64,000 nucleotides of DNA, taken from positions 26,538,747-26,602,746 of the forward strand of contig CM051007.1 of the NCBI GenBank assembly GCA_027704905.1. Direction: 5' to 3'. The notes under the pieces are model-generated. The model worked only from the letters and a program-made list of their open reading frames with translations, made no database searches and was not told the DNA's origin. This document shows, one piece after another, positions 33,776 through 44,706 of this stretch. The stretch comes from Muraenolepis orangiensis (Eukaryota > Chordata > Actinopteri > Gadiformes > Muraenolepididae). Positions within the stretch are counted from its first letter, which is position 1; each line of letters begins with the position of its first letter. The position numbers and the translations under genes were made by a program.

Positions 33776-35935
33776 AGAGGTTTTCAAAATCAAAACAAAT
33801 ACACTGGATAACACTCACCTCATCACATAGAGGGATTCAATACTTTAAAATAATAAATCAATACACAAAAAAAAAAGTCACACACAAACACAGCACTCAT
33901 ATGTGGAGTCTCAGCTCACCATCACACAGAGCACAAGCACCCCCCCACAGCCCACATGTGGCTGAAAGCCTGTATGTTGTCCATCAGGTGGTAGTAGGTG
34001 TGATCCACCCTCAGCCTGGCTCTCAGAAGCCCCGGCAGCAGAGCCATGCTCCCCACACCCTGCACTCGGTTCCTGCGTGTCAGGCAGATAGCCATCTTGG
34101 CAGCACCGAAAAGAAAGTTCAAAGCAGCAGTTCTTAGCAGAGTATTTTGGGCCAAAGATGAATCAAATGAAAGAAAACTCCTCCCCAAGGCCCTGAAACA
34201 AGGTCTTGAGGAGTACAAACAAGGCTGACAGCCGAGGACACTGGACAAACAAATGCTCCAAGGTCTTAACCTCTGAGCAAAAAATACACCCCTCACCCAG
34301 CTCTGGATCAAGGTGTGCTCGGTACCTATTGGTGGCTATCGCCCCGTGCACAATCCTCCACTGGAGGTCCGCTGTCCGCTTCTCCACGGGCAGCTTGTAC
34401 AGGCACTGCCAGCTGCCTTTCGGGGAAGAGTCTGGACCCAGGAACTCGGCCCACCTCGACTCCTTGACCCCCGCCAGAGACCTGAGATTCAGAACTTTTA
34501 CACACAAATTGTACGTTTCCTTCCCACAAGCCTGAAACGTGCCCAGGTGGGGGGTCCTCAAGTTGAGCAGTTGGCCTGCTCCCTCATGCCAGTCCCCTGC
34601 CGCTGGAGTGACCTGCAGAGAGGGGAAGCTGTAGTCGCCGTCCTCAATCCACTGCTAACACAGGTCAACGTCCTCTGCAAAGGCCCTTCACCACCTGATC
34701 CAAAATCCTAATGGACGAGGTCTTGCTTCTCCTCCTAAGGGCTGCGAGAGATGTTACCTTTGCCTTCATGAGGTGACCTACTTTCGTACAGCCGGCCTCT
34801 CTAAGACTGGCTGGCAGACTAATGTTCTTGCCCTCAGTAGGCCATTGAAGAACAAGGGTTCTTCAAACACCCACATGCCCGGCATCTCACTGGTGGCACG
34901 GGTGAACTTGAAGGTGTGCCATGCCTGCAGCACCGAGGTGTAGAAAGGGGTCAGGCCGGACTGGTCCAGCTCCTCTGGATTAAGCAGGAACAGCTTAATA
35001 AGTATTGGCGACCAGAACTCTTCCCCTGTAGGACATCTGAGGAAGCAACCACTTCCATTTGGACAACCGAGCGCACACCTTCTCCTTTGCTCCCTTTTTA
35101 GCCTTGAAAGCCTCGGTGCCCAAAAAAACTCCCAAAACCTATAGTCCCTCTGTTTCCCACTGAAGGCCTCCAGGCAGGCTAGGAACCACCTGCTCCCTCC
35201 AGCGTCCCAAAAGTAGTGCACTACTTTTGGCCCAGTTGACCCTTGCCGCGGAGGCCCTCTCATACCGGGACAGGGTGTCCTGCAGACACTTAATGTCACT
35301 CTGGCTGGAGACGAAAATGCTGACATCGTCAGCATAAGCAGAGAGCGTAGGAGGAAGCTCCAGCCCACAGGAGGCCGGCAGGGACCACTGAGCTTACTCC
35401 TCAACCTGCACAGCAAAGGCCCAATGGCCAGACTGTACAGCTGTCCTGAAATGGGACATCCCTGTCTAATTCCCCGCTGTACAGGAATTGGCCTACTCAG
35501 CCCTGCCCCCATCTTCACCAAACACTGAGCACCGTTGTACAACCCATGCCAGAAAATCCTCACCAATGCCATATGCCCTAAGTGCAGAAAACAAATACAA
35601 GTGATCAACTCTATCAAAAGCTTTCTCTTGATCAAGTGACACAACACCAACATTAACCCCATAAGCCCGACAAACATCCATTACATCCCGCATAATGAAA
35701 ATATTGTCCATCATAGTCCTATCAGGAATGCAGTAGGTTTGGTCTTGCTGAATGACCATCTCCAAAATCCCTTTCAGTCTGTTCGACAAGGCTCTGGAGA
35801 GTACTTTATAGTCCACAGTCAAAAGGGCTACAGGCCTCCAGTTCTTTAGTAGGGCCAAGTCTCCTTTTTTTGGCAGCAGGGAAAGCACCGCCCGCCGGGA
35901 GGGATCCGGTTCTGAAGCACTCGGCTCCCGTCAGC
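33776..35935 (-). mobile_element. Tx1/L1-like LINE, 5'-truncated copy C
   Basis: The copy starts inside ORF2. RT motifs are MLSLLPKKGDLALLKNWRPV, VSLDQEKAFDRVDH with the first catalytic D, and RGIRQGCPISGQLYSLAIGP. The YxDD region is damaged near 35,330. The C-terminal segment has EGCIFCSEVKTLEHLFVQCP, the CCHC-like motif at the end of L1/Tx1 ORF2, followed by about 110 residues to 33,922 and a 3' UTR. Frames are broken in several places. The 3' end abuts the 5' UTR of copy B. Confidence 0.82.
34163..34561 (-). pseudogene. LINE ORF2 C-terminal region with CCHC-like motif
   Basis: The 132-codon frame contains RTADLQWRIVHGAIATNRYR and CIFCSEVKTLEHLFVQC (C-x2-C-x7-H-x4-C). This is the carboxy-terminal motif of L1/Tx1-type reverse transcriptases needed for retrotransposition in relatives. 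The coding continues in another frame to 33,922. Confidence 0.78.
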
Positions 35936-36197
35936 AGTAGGCTATATACAGTAAAATTACATTTAGAAGTAAAATAGCTTAGAAGCCAGCACCAAAATTG
36001 GCTCATATACCATTATTTTAATAACATATTAGCAGCCACTTAAAAATTCAAGATGGTGGCCCTTTTTAAAGATGGCTGCCATTTAATATACAGTATTGCT
36101 ACATTTTGCAATAAAATCACATAGATTAGCGCTGAGAGACTAGCAGAAGGTGAAGAGTAGTAGCTCAACACACCTGAACTTCAGCTGTCCACGCTCT

Positions 36198-36494
36198 TCA
36201 CCTTTGTCTCCTTTGCCTGGGTGCTAGAAAACAGACACTGGTTCCATGGAAAGAAGAATTTGCTGTAGTTGCAGTGGGATTGTGGTCTATGTTGTCCATG
36301 GTTGAGGTGGTGGACAGCCCTTTTCGCAGAACTGGTGGACAGACCACCCCATCCTCCACGTATTTGCTGACTGTTGCATCTCCCAGCTGTGCTGATATCT
36401 CTAGCACCCTGTCATATGAAATGCAGATGCCATGCTCGCTAAGCATTTCCACCAACTTCCTCTTTCTGGTCTTTGCGTAGATGGACATCCCCAT
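36198..36494 (-). pseudogene. Fragment of a repetitive fish ORF of unknown function
   Basis: The residues include LVEMLSEHGICISYDRVLEI, VVCPPVLRKGLSTTSTMDNI and DHNPTATTANSSFHGTS. I recognise this block from many uncharacterised, multicopy fish proteins, so it is probably mobile-element-derived. I cannot name the element or the activity. It ends where the Ty3-type element begins and may be what the element inserted into or recombined with. Confidence 0.45.
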
Positions 36495-36533
36495 GTAAAC
36501 AGGGACATGGTGTCAAGAACACACCGCGCAACC

Positions 36534-37290
36534 ATGGCTTCTACAGCGTTTGATCACCCCAAGATTGACTGGGAAGCTGCCGATTTATATCAAGAGTTTG
36601 AGAGGTTCCGCAGCCATGTGGACTTCGTGTTCGACGGTCCCCTCTCTGAGCTAGAAGCTAAACGAGCGGGCTGGCTAGGAACGTGGATCGGCAAACAAGG
36701 CAGAGAAATCTACAGGACATAACTTGGGCCGACGGTGAGAAACAGGATCCAGTCAAAGTTTTGGATAAATTTGCAATGTACATAAGACCGAGGAAGAATA
36801 AAAGAATAGCAAGGCATCGTTTCAAGCAAAGGAAACAAAGAGCTACGGAGGGTTTGATCACTTTGTGAAGGATTTGAAGCTACTACTGATGGACTGAGTA
36901 TGAAGACTCAGATGACATGTTAATTGACGCTATAATAGCTGGGGTGAGAGAAAAACTATTCCAGGAAAGACTGTTAGATAAAGGTGAGGACCTGACACTG
37001 GCCAAGGCCATAGAGATTCCCCAACAGTTTGAAATGTCACAAAAACAAATGATTGTCAGAGGAAGATTCACGTGTCAACAGTGTCCACCAGATCGAAGTA
37101 CACAGTCTACAATAAAAAGCCACAGAGCTATGTACAGTCAAAACCCGTTCCGCAGAGACAGACAGCAGGAAATCAAACCAAATGCCCAAAATGTGGAAAA
37201 CACCCCCAGCTTTCGTGGAATCAAGGAAAATGTCCAGCACAGGGCTCCACATGTTCATACTCATACTCCAGTAGCCATAGTGGCAGATGA
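36534..37290 (+). pseudogene. Ty3-type gag remnant
   Basis: The gag start reads MASTAFDHPKIDWEAADLYQ, then FRSHVDFVFDGPLSELEAKR. After a frame change it reads MLIDAIIAGVREKLFQERLL and LTLAKAIEIPQQFEMSQKQM. The end carries CPKCGKHPQLSWNQGKCPAQ, a variant cysteine-rich knuckle. Gag forms the particle that packages element RNA. At least two frameshifts occur (near 36,720 and 37,080). Confidence 0.75.
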
Positions 37291-37360
37291 CAAGTGGGTG
37301 ATAAACCTCTGTGTTCTGTCTCAGGAGGTGCAGTTTAGAATAGATACCGGTGCAAAGTGA
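37200..37360 (+). pseudogene. Ty3-type protease remnant
   Basis: The frame TPVAIVADDKWVINLCVLSQ leads to VQFRIDTGAK, where DTGA is the retroviral-type aspartic protease active site. A TGA follows at once, and no flap region is recognisable before the hAT insertion at 37,471. Confidence 0.65.
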
Positions 37361-37470
37361 AACACACTGACTGAGGAGAGCTAAAACACTCAAACAGAAT
37401 ACTGCGCTCCTATTCAAACCACAGGCTGAGACCAGTTGCTGCAGTTGATCTTCCACTCAAATACAAAGAC

Positions 37471-39373
37471 CAGGGCTGCAAACTTGTCACCTTTCGGCGA
37501 AATTCGCCGTTTTGAAACCAAAATAGGTCGTTTGTGTGGTTCGTGTAGATCTGCAATAAAAATATTTGGGGGGGGGGGGGGGGGGGGTCATCTGCGACTG
37601 CGAGTTTGGGTCTTGAGATGGATTGAGATTAATGACAGCTCCCGGGCGCAGATGACACTCCTCCCGGGAGCTGTCATCTCAATCCATCATGACAGCTAGC
37701 GCGCGAGCTGAGCTGTGCGCGCGAGTCTTCCTGTCGGCTTTCTAGGAACTACGCTTCTCGGACTTCACTGCGCCGGAGTCGATAGCCGTAAAACCTACAG
37801 GAAGCTACCTACGAGCCTACATTCCTGTCGCAGAACGTGGAACACGCTCTCAAGGTAAGCTATCTGTTATTTCAGTTATTATGAGTTAGTTAAGGTTAGC
37901 TGCTGATGTGTTTTTTAGCTTACCAAGGGAGCTAGCGAAGCTATTGTTAGCCAAGGGCTTATTGACTACACCTGTAGCTACCAGATGTGAACATATTTTC
38001 TTTCGTTCTTTTTTATTAAAAAAAAATAATAATCCATCTTGAAATAACATCATATAATATATCAAAAATGTATATATTATATATGTACATAATATAAGAT
38101 ATTTTCGCGCCATAGGTAAAGTAAAATATTTTCTTTTGTTCTTTTTAAATTAAAAAATAAATGTTCCATCTTCAAATAACATAATATAATATCAAAAATG
38201 TGTCACTTCAGGGTGATGGAGACCGCCAAGGACTCATAATTATTTGTCTTTAAATGTCCTTTTATTCCTTTGCTGTTTTATAATATAGCTTTTTATTGCC
38301 ATTGTGTATGAAATGTGCTATACAAATCAGAGGTGGATTAGAAGTACTCCTTTCTCATACGTTTTCTAAATGTTCGACAGGGAACTGCTGCTAACAAATT
38401 GTTTCCCTTTTGTCCCTTTAGAAATCATCTGGATGAAAAAGGAAGGTGTGCCGCAAGAAGTGTCAGAGTCACTGTCTTCTGCCTTTCTCTTTACTTTAAC
38501 CTTTACAGAATAGTAAAACTGTCTTTACCCTTGAAATGAGAACTACGTGTGAGGAAGTGAATGTTACCGAGACATTTTGACCCAGACAGACAGAGGGAAA
38601 TTATTATTGTGTTGCTGCAAGCTGTGAAGGGCACAGTAGCATCGGTCACATTTCAGTCCCAATCCAACATGTGCAAGGCCTGTTTTTCTATTATTTCATG
38701 AAGCAACGATTCATGAAGCAACAAGTATGATTGTGCAGTCACGTTAATGCTGATTCCTCTCAGAGAGGACATGGCACTCTTTCAAAGTAGAGCACAAGCA
38801 GTAAAGTGTGCTGCTGATGTTCTCTGTAAAATTGGCTAAATTAGACAATTATAGTGTTGAAAAAAGGCTACCGCTAACTGAGTTTACACCGTCCACTGAT
38901 GTGTGTTAATGATATTTTCTGCAACACATTGAATTATTCCTCCTGACACACTCATTGCAAGACCACTTTGTCTTCTCACTCTTAATATTGTTGTGTTTCA
39001 GTGCAGAGGTTTAAAATGCTCCCCTTTCTTAAATGAAAAAGTGAATTCTTGGCAGAAAGAAGAATTTCCCTTTCGGTTTGTGGCGCTAAAAAAGTTAGCA
39101 CCTGTGATATGACTCAACTCTATAGTTGCAAATTGTGTTAGATAGTGGTACGGCTCTACAAAATAAATGCATTGTTATATTACAAATGGAAATTCTGTGT
39201 TTTTCTTATTATTACCACTGCTCTTTTTGTTGTTCTGATTGCTAAAATTGCCTGTAAATCCACATTTTAAAGCTGATAATTCAAAAAAATCTTCCGGGGA
39301 AGCTGACCCGCGGACCCCCCTAGGGGGTTCGAACCTTGTCACCTTTTTTATCCATGATGAGTTTGCACCCCTG
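37471..39373. mobile_element. hAT-like non-autonomous element in the Ty3-type element, 6-bp duplication
   Basis: The left end CAGGGCTGCAAACTTGTCA and right end (reverse) CAGGGGTGCAAACTCATCA form imperfect inverted repeats. AAAGAC flanks both sides (37,465-37,470 and 39,374-39,379). Removing the element and one AAAGAC restores the retroelement frame ...LKYKDLEAK..., which proves the insertion and its duplication length. Inside are a run of about 20 G (37,568-37,587) and an imperfect hairpin of about 26-bp arms (37,617-37,688), but no transposase. Confidence 0.88.
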
Positions 39374-42200
39374 AAAGACCTTGAAGCCAAAGCAGAGCTG
39401 GAGATAATGGACATTGCTCAAGAGTATGTGCTCAGTGGTGCTACAGCTGAAGCTTTAGGCCTAATTATTCGACTGGGCTCCCTACAGGATGGTGTCAAAA
39501 GTGAGCACTGCTAATGACACCACACTGACACCAAATGTACCCATGGGCCTGAGTGATTTTCCAGAGCTGGCACGCACTACAGGGACTTTGCCAGTTAAAT
39601 ACACAATTAAGATTGATCCAGACGCAAAGGGTGTTGGGCATCCAGTACGCCGGCAACTGGTAGCACTCAGAGAAAATATACTGGATAAACTGACTGAGAT
39701 GGTGAGAGATGGTCACATCACGAAGGTGCACAAGCCCACAGTGGGTCAGTTCTATGGTAGTTGTCACACGCAAAGACAAGATAAGAATCTGCATAGATCC
39801 AAGTGACCTGAACAAAGCAGTCAAAAGGGAACATCACCCAATGCGCACCATAGAAGTGATTTCCACCATACCAGGTGCAAAAGTATTCTCAGTCTTAGAT
39901 GCTAAATCCGGGTTCCTCCAGATAGAGCTGGATGAAGCGTCATCCTTTCTCACAACCTTCAACACTCCAATGGGGAGGTTCAGATGGCTGAGACTGCCCT
40001 TCGGGATCAAATGTGCACCTGAAATATTCCAGCGCATCATGGATCAGATGCTAGAAGGAATTAATGGAGCCACAGGTGTCATGGATGACATTCTGATAGC
40101 AGCACCCACAATGAAAGAGCACGACGCAATACTCTGCAAAGTAGTCGAGAGAGCCACGAGCTACAATCTAAAGCTTAACTTTGACAAGTGTCACATTCGT
40201 CAGTCAACAGTGCCATATGTGGGTCACCTGATTACAGCTGATGGTCTGAAGCCTGACCCTGCGAAAAACAAGCAGTAAGGTGCATGCCACCGCCAACAGA
40301 CAAGGACGGTGTCCGCCGTTTCCTAGGTTTTGTAACGTACCTGTCAAAGTTCATTCCAAACTTAAGTGAGGTAGACGCTCCACTGCGACAGCTCCTGAAG
40401 AGCGACGTCGAGTTCAGATGGCAGCCAGCACAACAACAAGCGTTTGACGAGCTCAGGCAGCTATGTACGCACCCTCCGGTGCTTAAGTACTATGACGTAG
40501 CCAAGCCTGTAGAGATATACAGTGACGCCAGCAGCATGGGACTGGGAGCAGTGTTACTGCAGGACAATCAGCCTGTCGCCTTCTCGTCCAGATCAGTGAC
40601 CGATGCAGAGACGCGCTATGCGCAAATTGAGAAGGAAATGCTCTCCATTGTTCATGCCTGCATTAAGTTTCACCATTACATATTTGGGAAACACGTCACA
40701 ATATACAATGACCACAAGCCGCTCGAGGACATCTACAGGAAGCCGCTACTGTCTACTCCTATGCACATCCAGAGAATGCGCCTGCGACTACAGTGGTATG
40801 ACATCTCAGTCAAGTACAGAAGAGGAAAGGACATGGAGCTGCCTGACACCTTGTCCAGAGCACAGCTGGAGGACAGCACACCAGACACAGGTAGCCTAGA
40901 GTGTGTCTCCATGCTCAACTTTGTGTCAGTGAGTGAGCAGAAATACACAGAACTGCAAGAATGTTAAGAGTTAAGCCTTCTCCAGCAGACAATTCAACAA
41001 AGAGAAGTGCCCATTCCTGTTCAACCATACTGGGACTCAATAAGCCAACTAGCTGTGTCTAATGGCATAGTGTACAAGGGCCTGCGCATTGTGGTGCCTC
41101 ACACCATGCAAGCAGACATGTTGAAGCTCATACATCAATCTCATCTAGGAATAGTGAAGAGCAAGCAGCTAGCTCGGGAAGTCCTATACTGGCCAGGCAT
41201 GAGTGCTGAAATTGAGAACATGGTCAGAAATTGCTGCAAGTGTGCTGAGATCCAAAACAAACTTCCCAGAGAGCCGCTCATACCGACAGAAACACCAGAG
41301 CTACCATTCGAGGAGGTGGCCTCAGACCTGTTTGAGTTTGAAGGTAAACACTACATACTGTTGGATGGAGTGGATTACTACTCGAAGTACATCAAAGTAG
41401 ATGAGCTGAAAGACCTGCGCAGCAGAACTACAATAGAGGCTCTGAAGGCTGTTTGCCAGACACGGAATTCCATCCATTCTTCGAACAGATGGTGGACCCC
41501 AATATTCGTCAGAGGAATTTAAAGAGTTCTGCAAGAGTTACAGCATACTGCACAAAACATCATCACCACACACGCCGCACTCTAATGGTGAAGCAGAGCG
41601 TGCAGTGCAAACAGTCAAGAGGCTTTGGAGTAAAGCGTCAAAACACCTTGCACTACTAGATTACAGAACCACTCCACTGGAGTCCGTAGGCCTGTCACCA
41701 GCTCAACTGCTCATGGGCAGAAGGCCTCGCAACAAACTGCCTGCTACTCGTGCGCTACTCGCATCCATGGCCTATGACACCCTAAAAGTCAAGCGCCTGC
41801 TCGACAAGAAAAAGGACACACAGAAGTTCTACTACGACCGCAAGAGAGCAGCTAAGCCTGGGCATCCGTATCCTATAAACCGTATCCTGGGCATCGCAGA
41901 TGGACCCCTGGAGTCATACTTCAACCGCACAGCGCTCCACGATCTTACGTTGTGGAGAGTGGAGGCAAGCAGTTCCGCCGCAACAGTCTGCACCTTCGCA
42001 CCAGCACTCCAGCCGCCAACCGGTCGTGCCAGGAGATGTTCAACAAGCCTCTCAACCAGCCTTGGACCGAACCACCTGATGCAGTACCGGCGTTGCCGAC
42101 GCGACCTGATGCAGTACCGGCGACGCCGACGCGACCTGATGCAGTACCGGCGACGCCGACGCGACCTGATGCAGTACCGGCGACGCCGACGTGACCTCTA
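39374..42200 (+). pseudogene. Ty3-type pol remnant: RT, RNase H, integrase
   Basis: After the hAT insertion the RT reads IRICIDPSDLNKAVKREHHP, FSVLDAKSGFLQIELDE and LPFGIKCAPEIFQRIMDQ. Its catalytic box is VMDDIL, with M in the usual x position of (Y/V)xDD. RNase H follows from 40,284 (VEIYSDASSMGLGAVLLQD with its first D, DAETRYAQIEKEMLSIVHA with E). Integrase (41,007 on) keeps HQSHLG and CCKCAEIQNK of the HHCC finger, and FEEVASDLFEF with the first catalytic D. It is frameshifted near 41,460-41,600 around the second D. NGEAERAVQTVKRLWSK with the E is still readable. Confidence 0.85.
42075..42194. repeat. 30-bp tandem repeat, four copies
   Basis: CCTGATGCAGTACCGGCG begins at 42,075, 42,105, 42,135 and 42,165. 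In the retroelement frame it encodes PDAVPATPTR repeats, a Pro/Thr-rich tail after integrase. The first unit differs from the others by two bases (GTTG for GACG). Confidence 0.93.
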
Positions 42201-42587
42201 GACCATCCAGAACCACGCCCTTCGCCACGTGGGGAGCCACCGAGGTCTGCACAAGCCCAGCCAGGTGAACTGTATACTACCAGACGGGGCAGAGTTGTGA
42301 AACCCCCTGATAGACTGACTTTGTAATTTTTATAAATAACTGAAGTCAATTGAACAGTCAGGGACAGGCGTGGTAAAGATGCCTGATGGAAGTGATGTGC
42401 TAGTAACCTCTCCTTCCAAGTCAGTATTAGGACTTCAGTTATGTGTAGTTAACTTTACCGACATTGTTGGTTATGTTGTTGAACATGGACATTGACAGGG
42501 CTGACAGGATGTATAAATGTATTATTGTGTTTATAGCCTGCGACAATACTATTTGCACTAATAGCCTTCTTTGCTGAAGAAGGGAGA

Positions 42588-42748
42588 TGTAATGTATTGT
42601 GACTTTGCCTATTGCATTATGGGCTTCCGTAGGCACGGTCTAGTTTGTCCCTCTGTGCCTGCCGTACCTGCAGTTCCGCACCGGCCTGAATAAACAAACA
42701 AGTCTCAAATTAACAGGCTTGTCGATCTCTGTGCTTATACACATTACA
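42588..42748 (+). repeat. 3' LTR of the Ty3-type element
   Basis: The 161-bp LTR begins TGTAATG and ends CATTACA, a 7-bp inverted terminus. It contains AATAAA near 42,690 and is preceded directly by a purine-rich tract GAAGAAGGGAGA. No second LTR was found in the window, so target duplication cannot be scored. Confidence 0.78.
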
Positions 42749-42894
42749 TAAGTATCTTATGTACTTATGCCTGGGCGTCCAGGCTGACCTTGTGAAGGCT
42801 GTGATTAACAACACAACGAAAATTAAGCCAGCACTCAGGAAGCTAACATGCCTCCTGCCAGATGTGACACGCTCACAAGCTAGGATTCCCTGGC

Positions 42895-43016
42895 GATTGG
42901 TTAGCGATGGGGGTTGGTTAGCGTTGGGTAAGTGATGGGGGTTAGTTAGTGGTGGGGGTTAGTTAGCGAGGGGGGTTAGTTAGTGATGAGGGTTAGTGAT
43001 GGGGGTTGGTTAGCAA
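42895..43016. repeat. GGTTAG(T/C)-rich minisatellite
   Basis: Degenerate units of GGGGGTTAGTTAGYGATG alternate irregularly. It resembles telomeric TTAGGG only superficially, because the period and G placement vary. Confidence 0.8.
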
Positions 43017-43059
43017 TGTTTTTTTTGTCTATTTTCCCTTCGTTAAAATAGTTTTTCAT

Positions 43060-43265
43060 CTATCTCACGCTCTATCACACACTCTCTTTCTCTCTCTCAC
43101 TCTTTCTCTCTCTCGTATCACAATCTCTAACTCTCTTTATCACACTATCTCCCTCTCTTCCTCCATCACACTCTCTAGCTCTCTGTATAAGACTATCTTC
43201 CTCTTGCTCTTCCTCTATCAGACTCTCTCTCTCTCTCCCCCCCCTCCCCCTGTGTGTGTGTGTGT
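43060..43265. repeat. CT-rich low-complexity tract ending in (TG)n
   Basis: The tract has pyrimidine-rich, imperfect CT/ATCACACTCT units, then C-rich and TG runs. Open frames through it have no family features. Confidence 0.85.
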
Positions 43266-43284
43266 CCTTCATGTGAGTCTCTAG

Positions 43285-44703
43285 TGCCTCGTTTCCACCA
43301 AGCTGTTTTGAGAGCTGGTTCAGAGCTTGCGCGTCATCTCGAACCAGTTCTTTGGGTTTCCACCGCAATGGAGCCACTTTCTGGCTCAGTTTGCGGCTCC
43401 ACTTTGAAGCTGGGCTAGCCATTAGGCTCCACTACGTCAGGGGCTGGGGGCGGGGCTTATCGGACAAACTCAAAACAAACTCCGTTTTTTTCCGCCATTT
43501 TTAAAATCAGTAAAAGTGGACGTGAAGGTGACAGTGATCCGTGGACGAGACAAACTGCGTTTGTTTGCGTTGTGGTCCTCGGCAGAAGGTCACAATAAAC
43601 TAGAGGAGCTTCTAGAACAAACCGCTATTAGAAAAACTACAGCGCGAGATGTCTTCAGCGGGGGACAGGACCGAGGAGCTAATCGATAACAAACTGGACG
43701 ATACGAGGGGCTAATCGATAACAAACTGGACGATACGAGGAGCTAATCGATAACAAACTGGACGATACGAGGGGCTAATCGATAACAAACTGGACGATAC
43801 GAGGAGCTAATCGATAACAAACTGATGATCCGCTGCTGTCTCTCTGGTCCTGGTAAGTTTTACTTTATAAATCTTTCCTGTGTTGCCAACCAGCTTTGTA
43901 TTTATAATCTGTTTAGCGAGCTGCTCATTATCACATCAATGTTATGTTCCTATCATCAGAAATGAGGAGCTATGATTGCTAGGCTTCTGTTAGCCAAAAT
44001 TAACCTTGATAACGTCAGGATGCTACTTTCTAAAAACAGTAAAGTGTCATGTTTTAATGCACTTTTCGCTTGTTTTAGTTGTTTATGGAGTCGTCTTCCC
44101 TCGACGATGCGATGCGGAGCTACCGCCCCACTGGGCTGCAGCTCACAGGAGCCCTTCAGCCCCTCGGAGCTTTATTAACATTGACTTATTACACTGCACT
44201 CTATACTGTATATTGTGTATTTAATGTTTTTTTTTTTTTATAAAACATTTCTATTTTTCATACAATGTCCGCTTCATGCTTTATCAACCGAGAAACATAA
44301 TACAAGATGACAGTTTTGAAGAAGAAAAGGCAAATGGTCCCTTCTGTTTAAGTATTAATGCAGCTCTAACGTCAAGTCCATTTTATTAGTATAGTCCTTT
44401 ATCACAGTTAGGGGCTTCAACGTAATCGCGTCCATAGCACTAAAGACGAGCAGCTGTTTGTAGCCTGAAAGCCAGGAGCAACACTTTTCCATCCATCATG
44501 TAATCCACTGTTGTGGAAGTTGGCGCTAGCGTTGCTGGGAAAGCAGAGACGTTAACAGTGACGTCATGACGTGGCTCTCTCGGCGAAAAAGTCGGTGGAA
44601 ACGCAAACCAGTTCTTAGACGGCTCGCCAATTGAACCAACTGCGAACCGGCTCTCGCGCCACCCGAGAGCTAGAACTAGGCTTGCTTTGGTGGAAAGGAG
44701 GCA
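43285..44703. mobile_element. 1.42-kb TIR element with TAG duplication (Harbinger-like?)
   Basis: The left end TGCCTCGTTTCCACCAAGC and right end (reverse) TGCCTCCTTTCCACCAAAGC are inverted repeats. TAG flanks both sides (43,282-43,284 and 44,704-44,706). Three-base duplications are typical of PIF/Harbinger elements. No transposase coding was recognised inside, so it is non-autonomous. A 32-bp minisatellite lies within. Confidence 0.75.
43671..43828. repeat. 32-bp tandem repeat with alternating variants
   Basis: The unit GAGCTAATCGATAACAAACT plus GGACGATACGAG repeats about five times. Position 6 of the GAGG(A/G)GC core alternates A, G, A, G, A, so the current unit of growth was a 64-bp dimer. 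Confidence 0.9.
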
Positions 44704-44706
44704 TAG

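Larger units (their letters stand above)
36495..42748 (+). mobile_element. Ty3-type LTR retrotransposon, decayed, 5' LTR missing
   Basis: The order is a possible primer-binding segment (TGGTGTCAAGAACAC near 36,510), gag, a zinc-binding segment, protease, reverse transcriptase, RNase H, integrase, polypurine tract GAAGAAGGGAGA and a 3' LTR. A 1.9-kb hAT-like element splits the protease-RT linker. No 5' LTR was found left of gag, so the element has lost its 5' end. Several frameshifts make all products non-functional. Confidence 0.85.

Noticed and set aside
36274..36480. Plus-strand ORF upstream of the Ty3-type gag
   Set aside because: The minus strand carries the recognised repetitive protein block, so the plus frame is a shadow.
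42895..43016. Interstitial telomeric repeat
   Set aside because: The units contain GGTTAG but with irregular period and no run of TTAGGG.
43972..44224. Short ORFs within the 1.42-kb TIR element
   Set aside because: They show no transposase motif and no similarity to any family I know.
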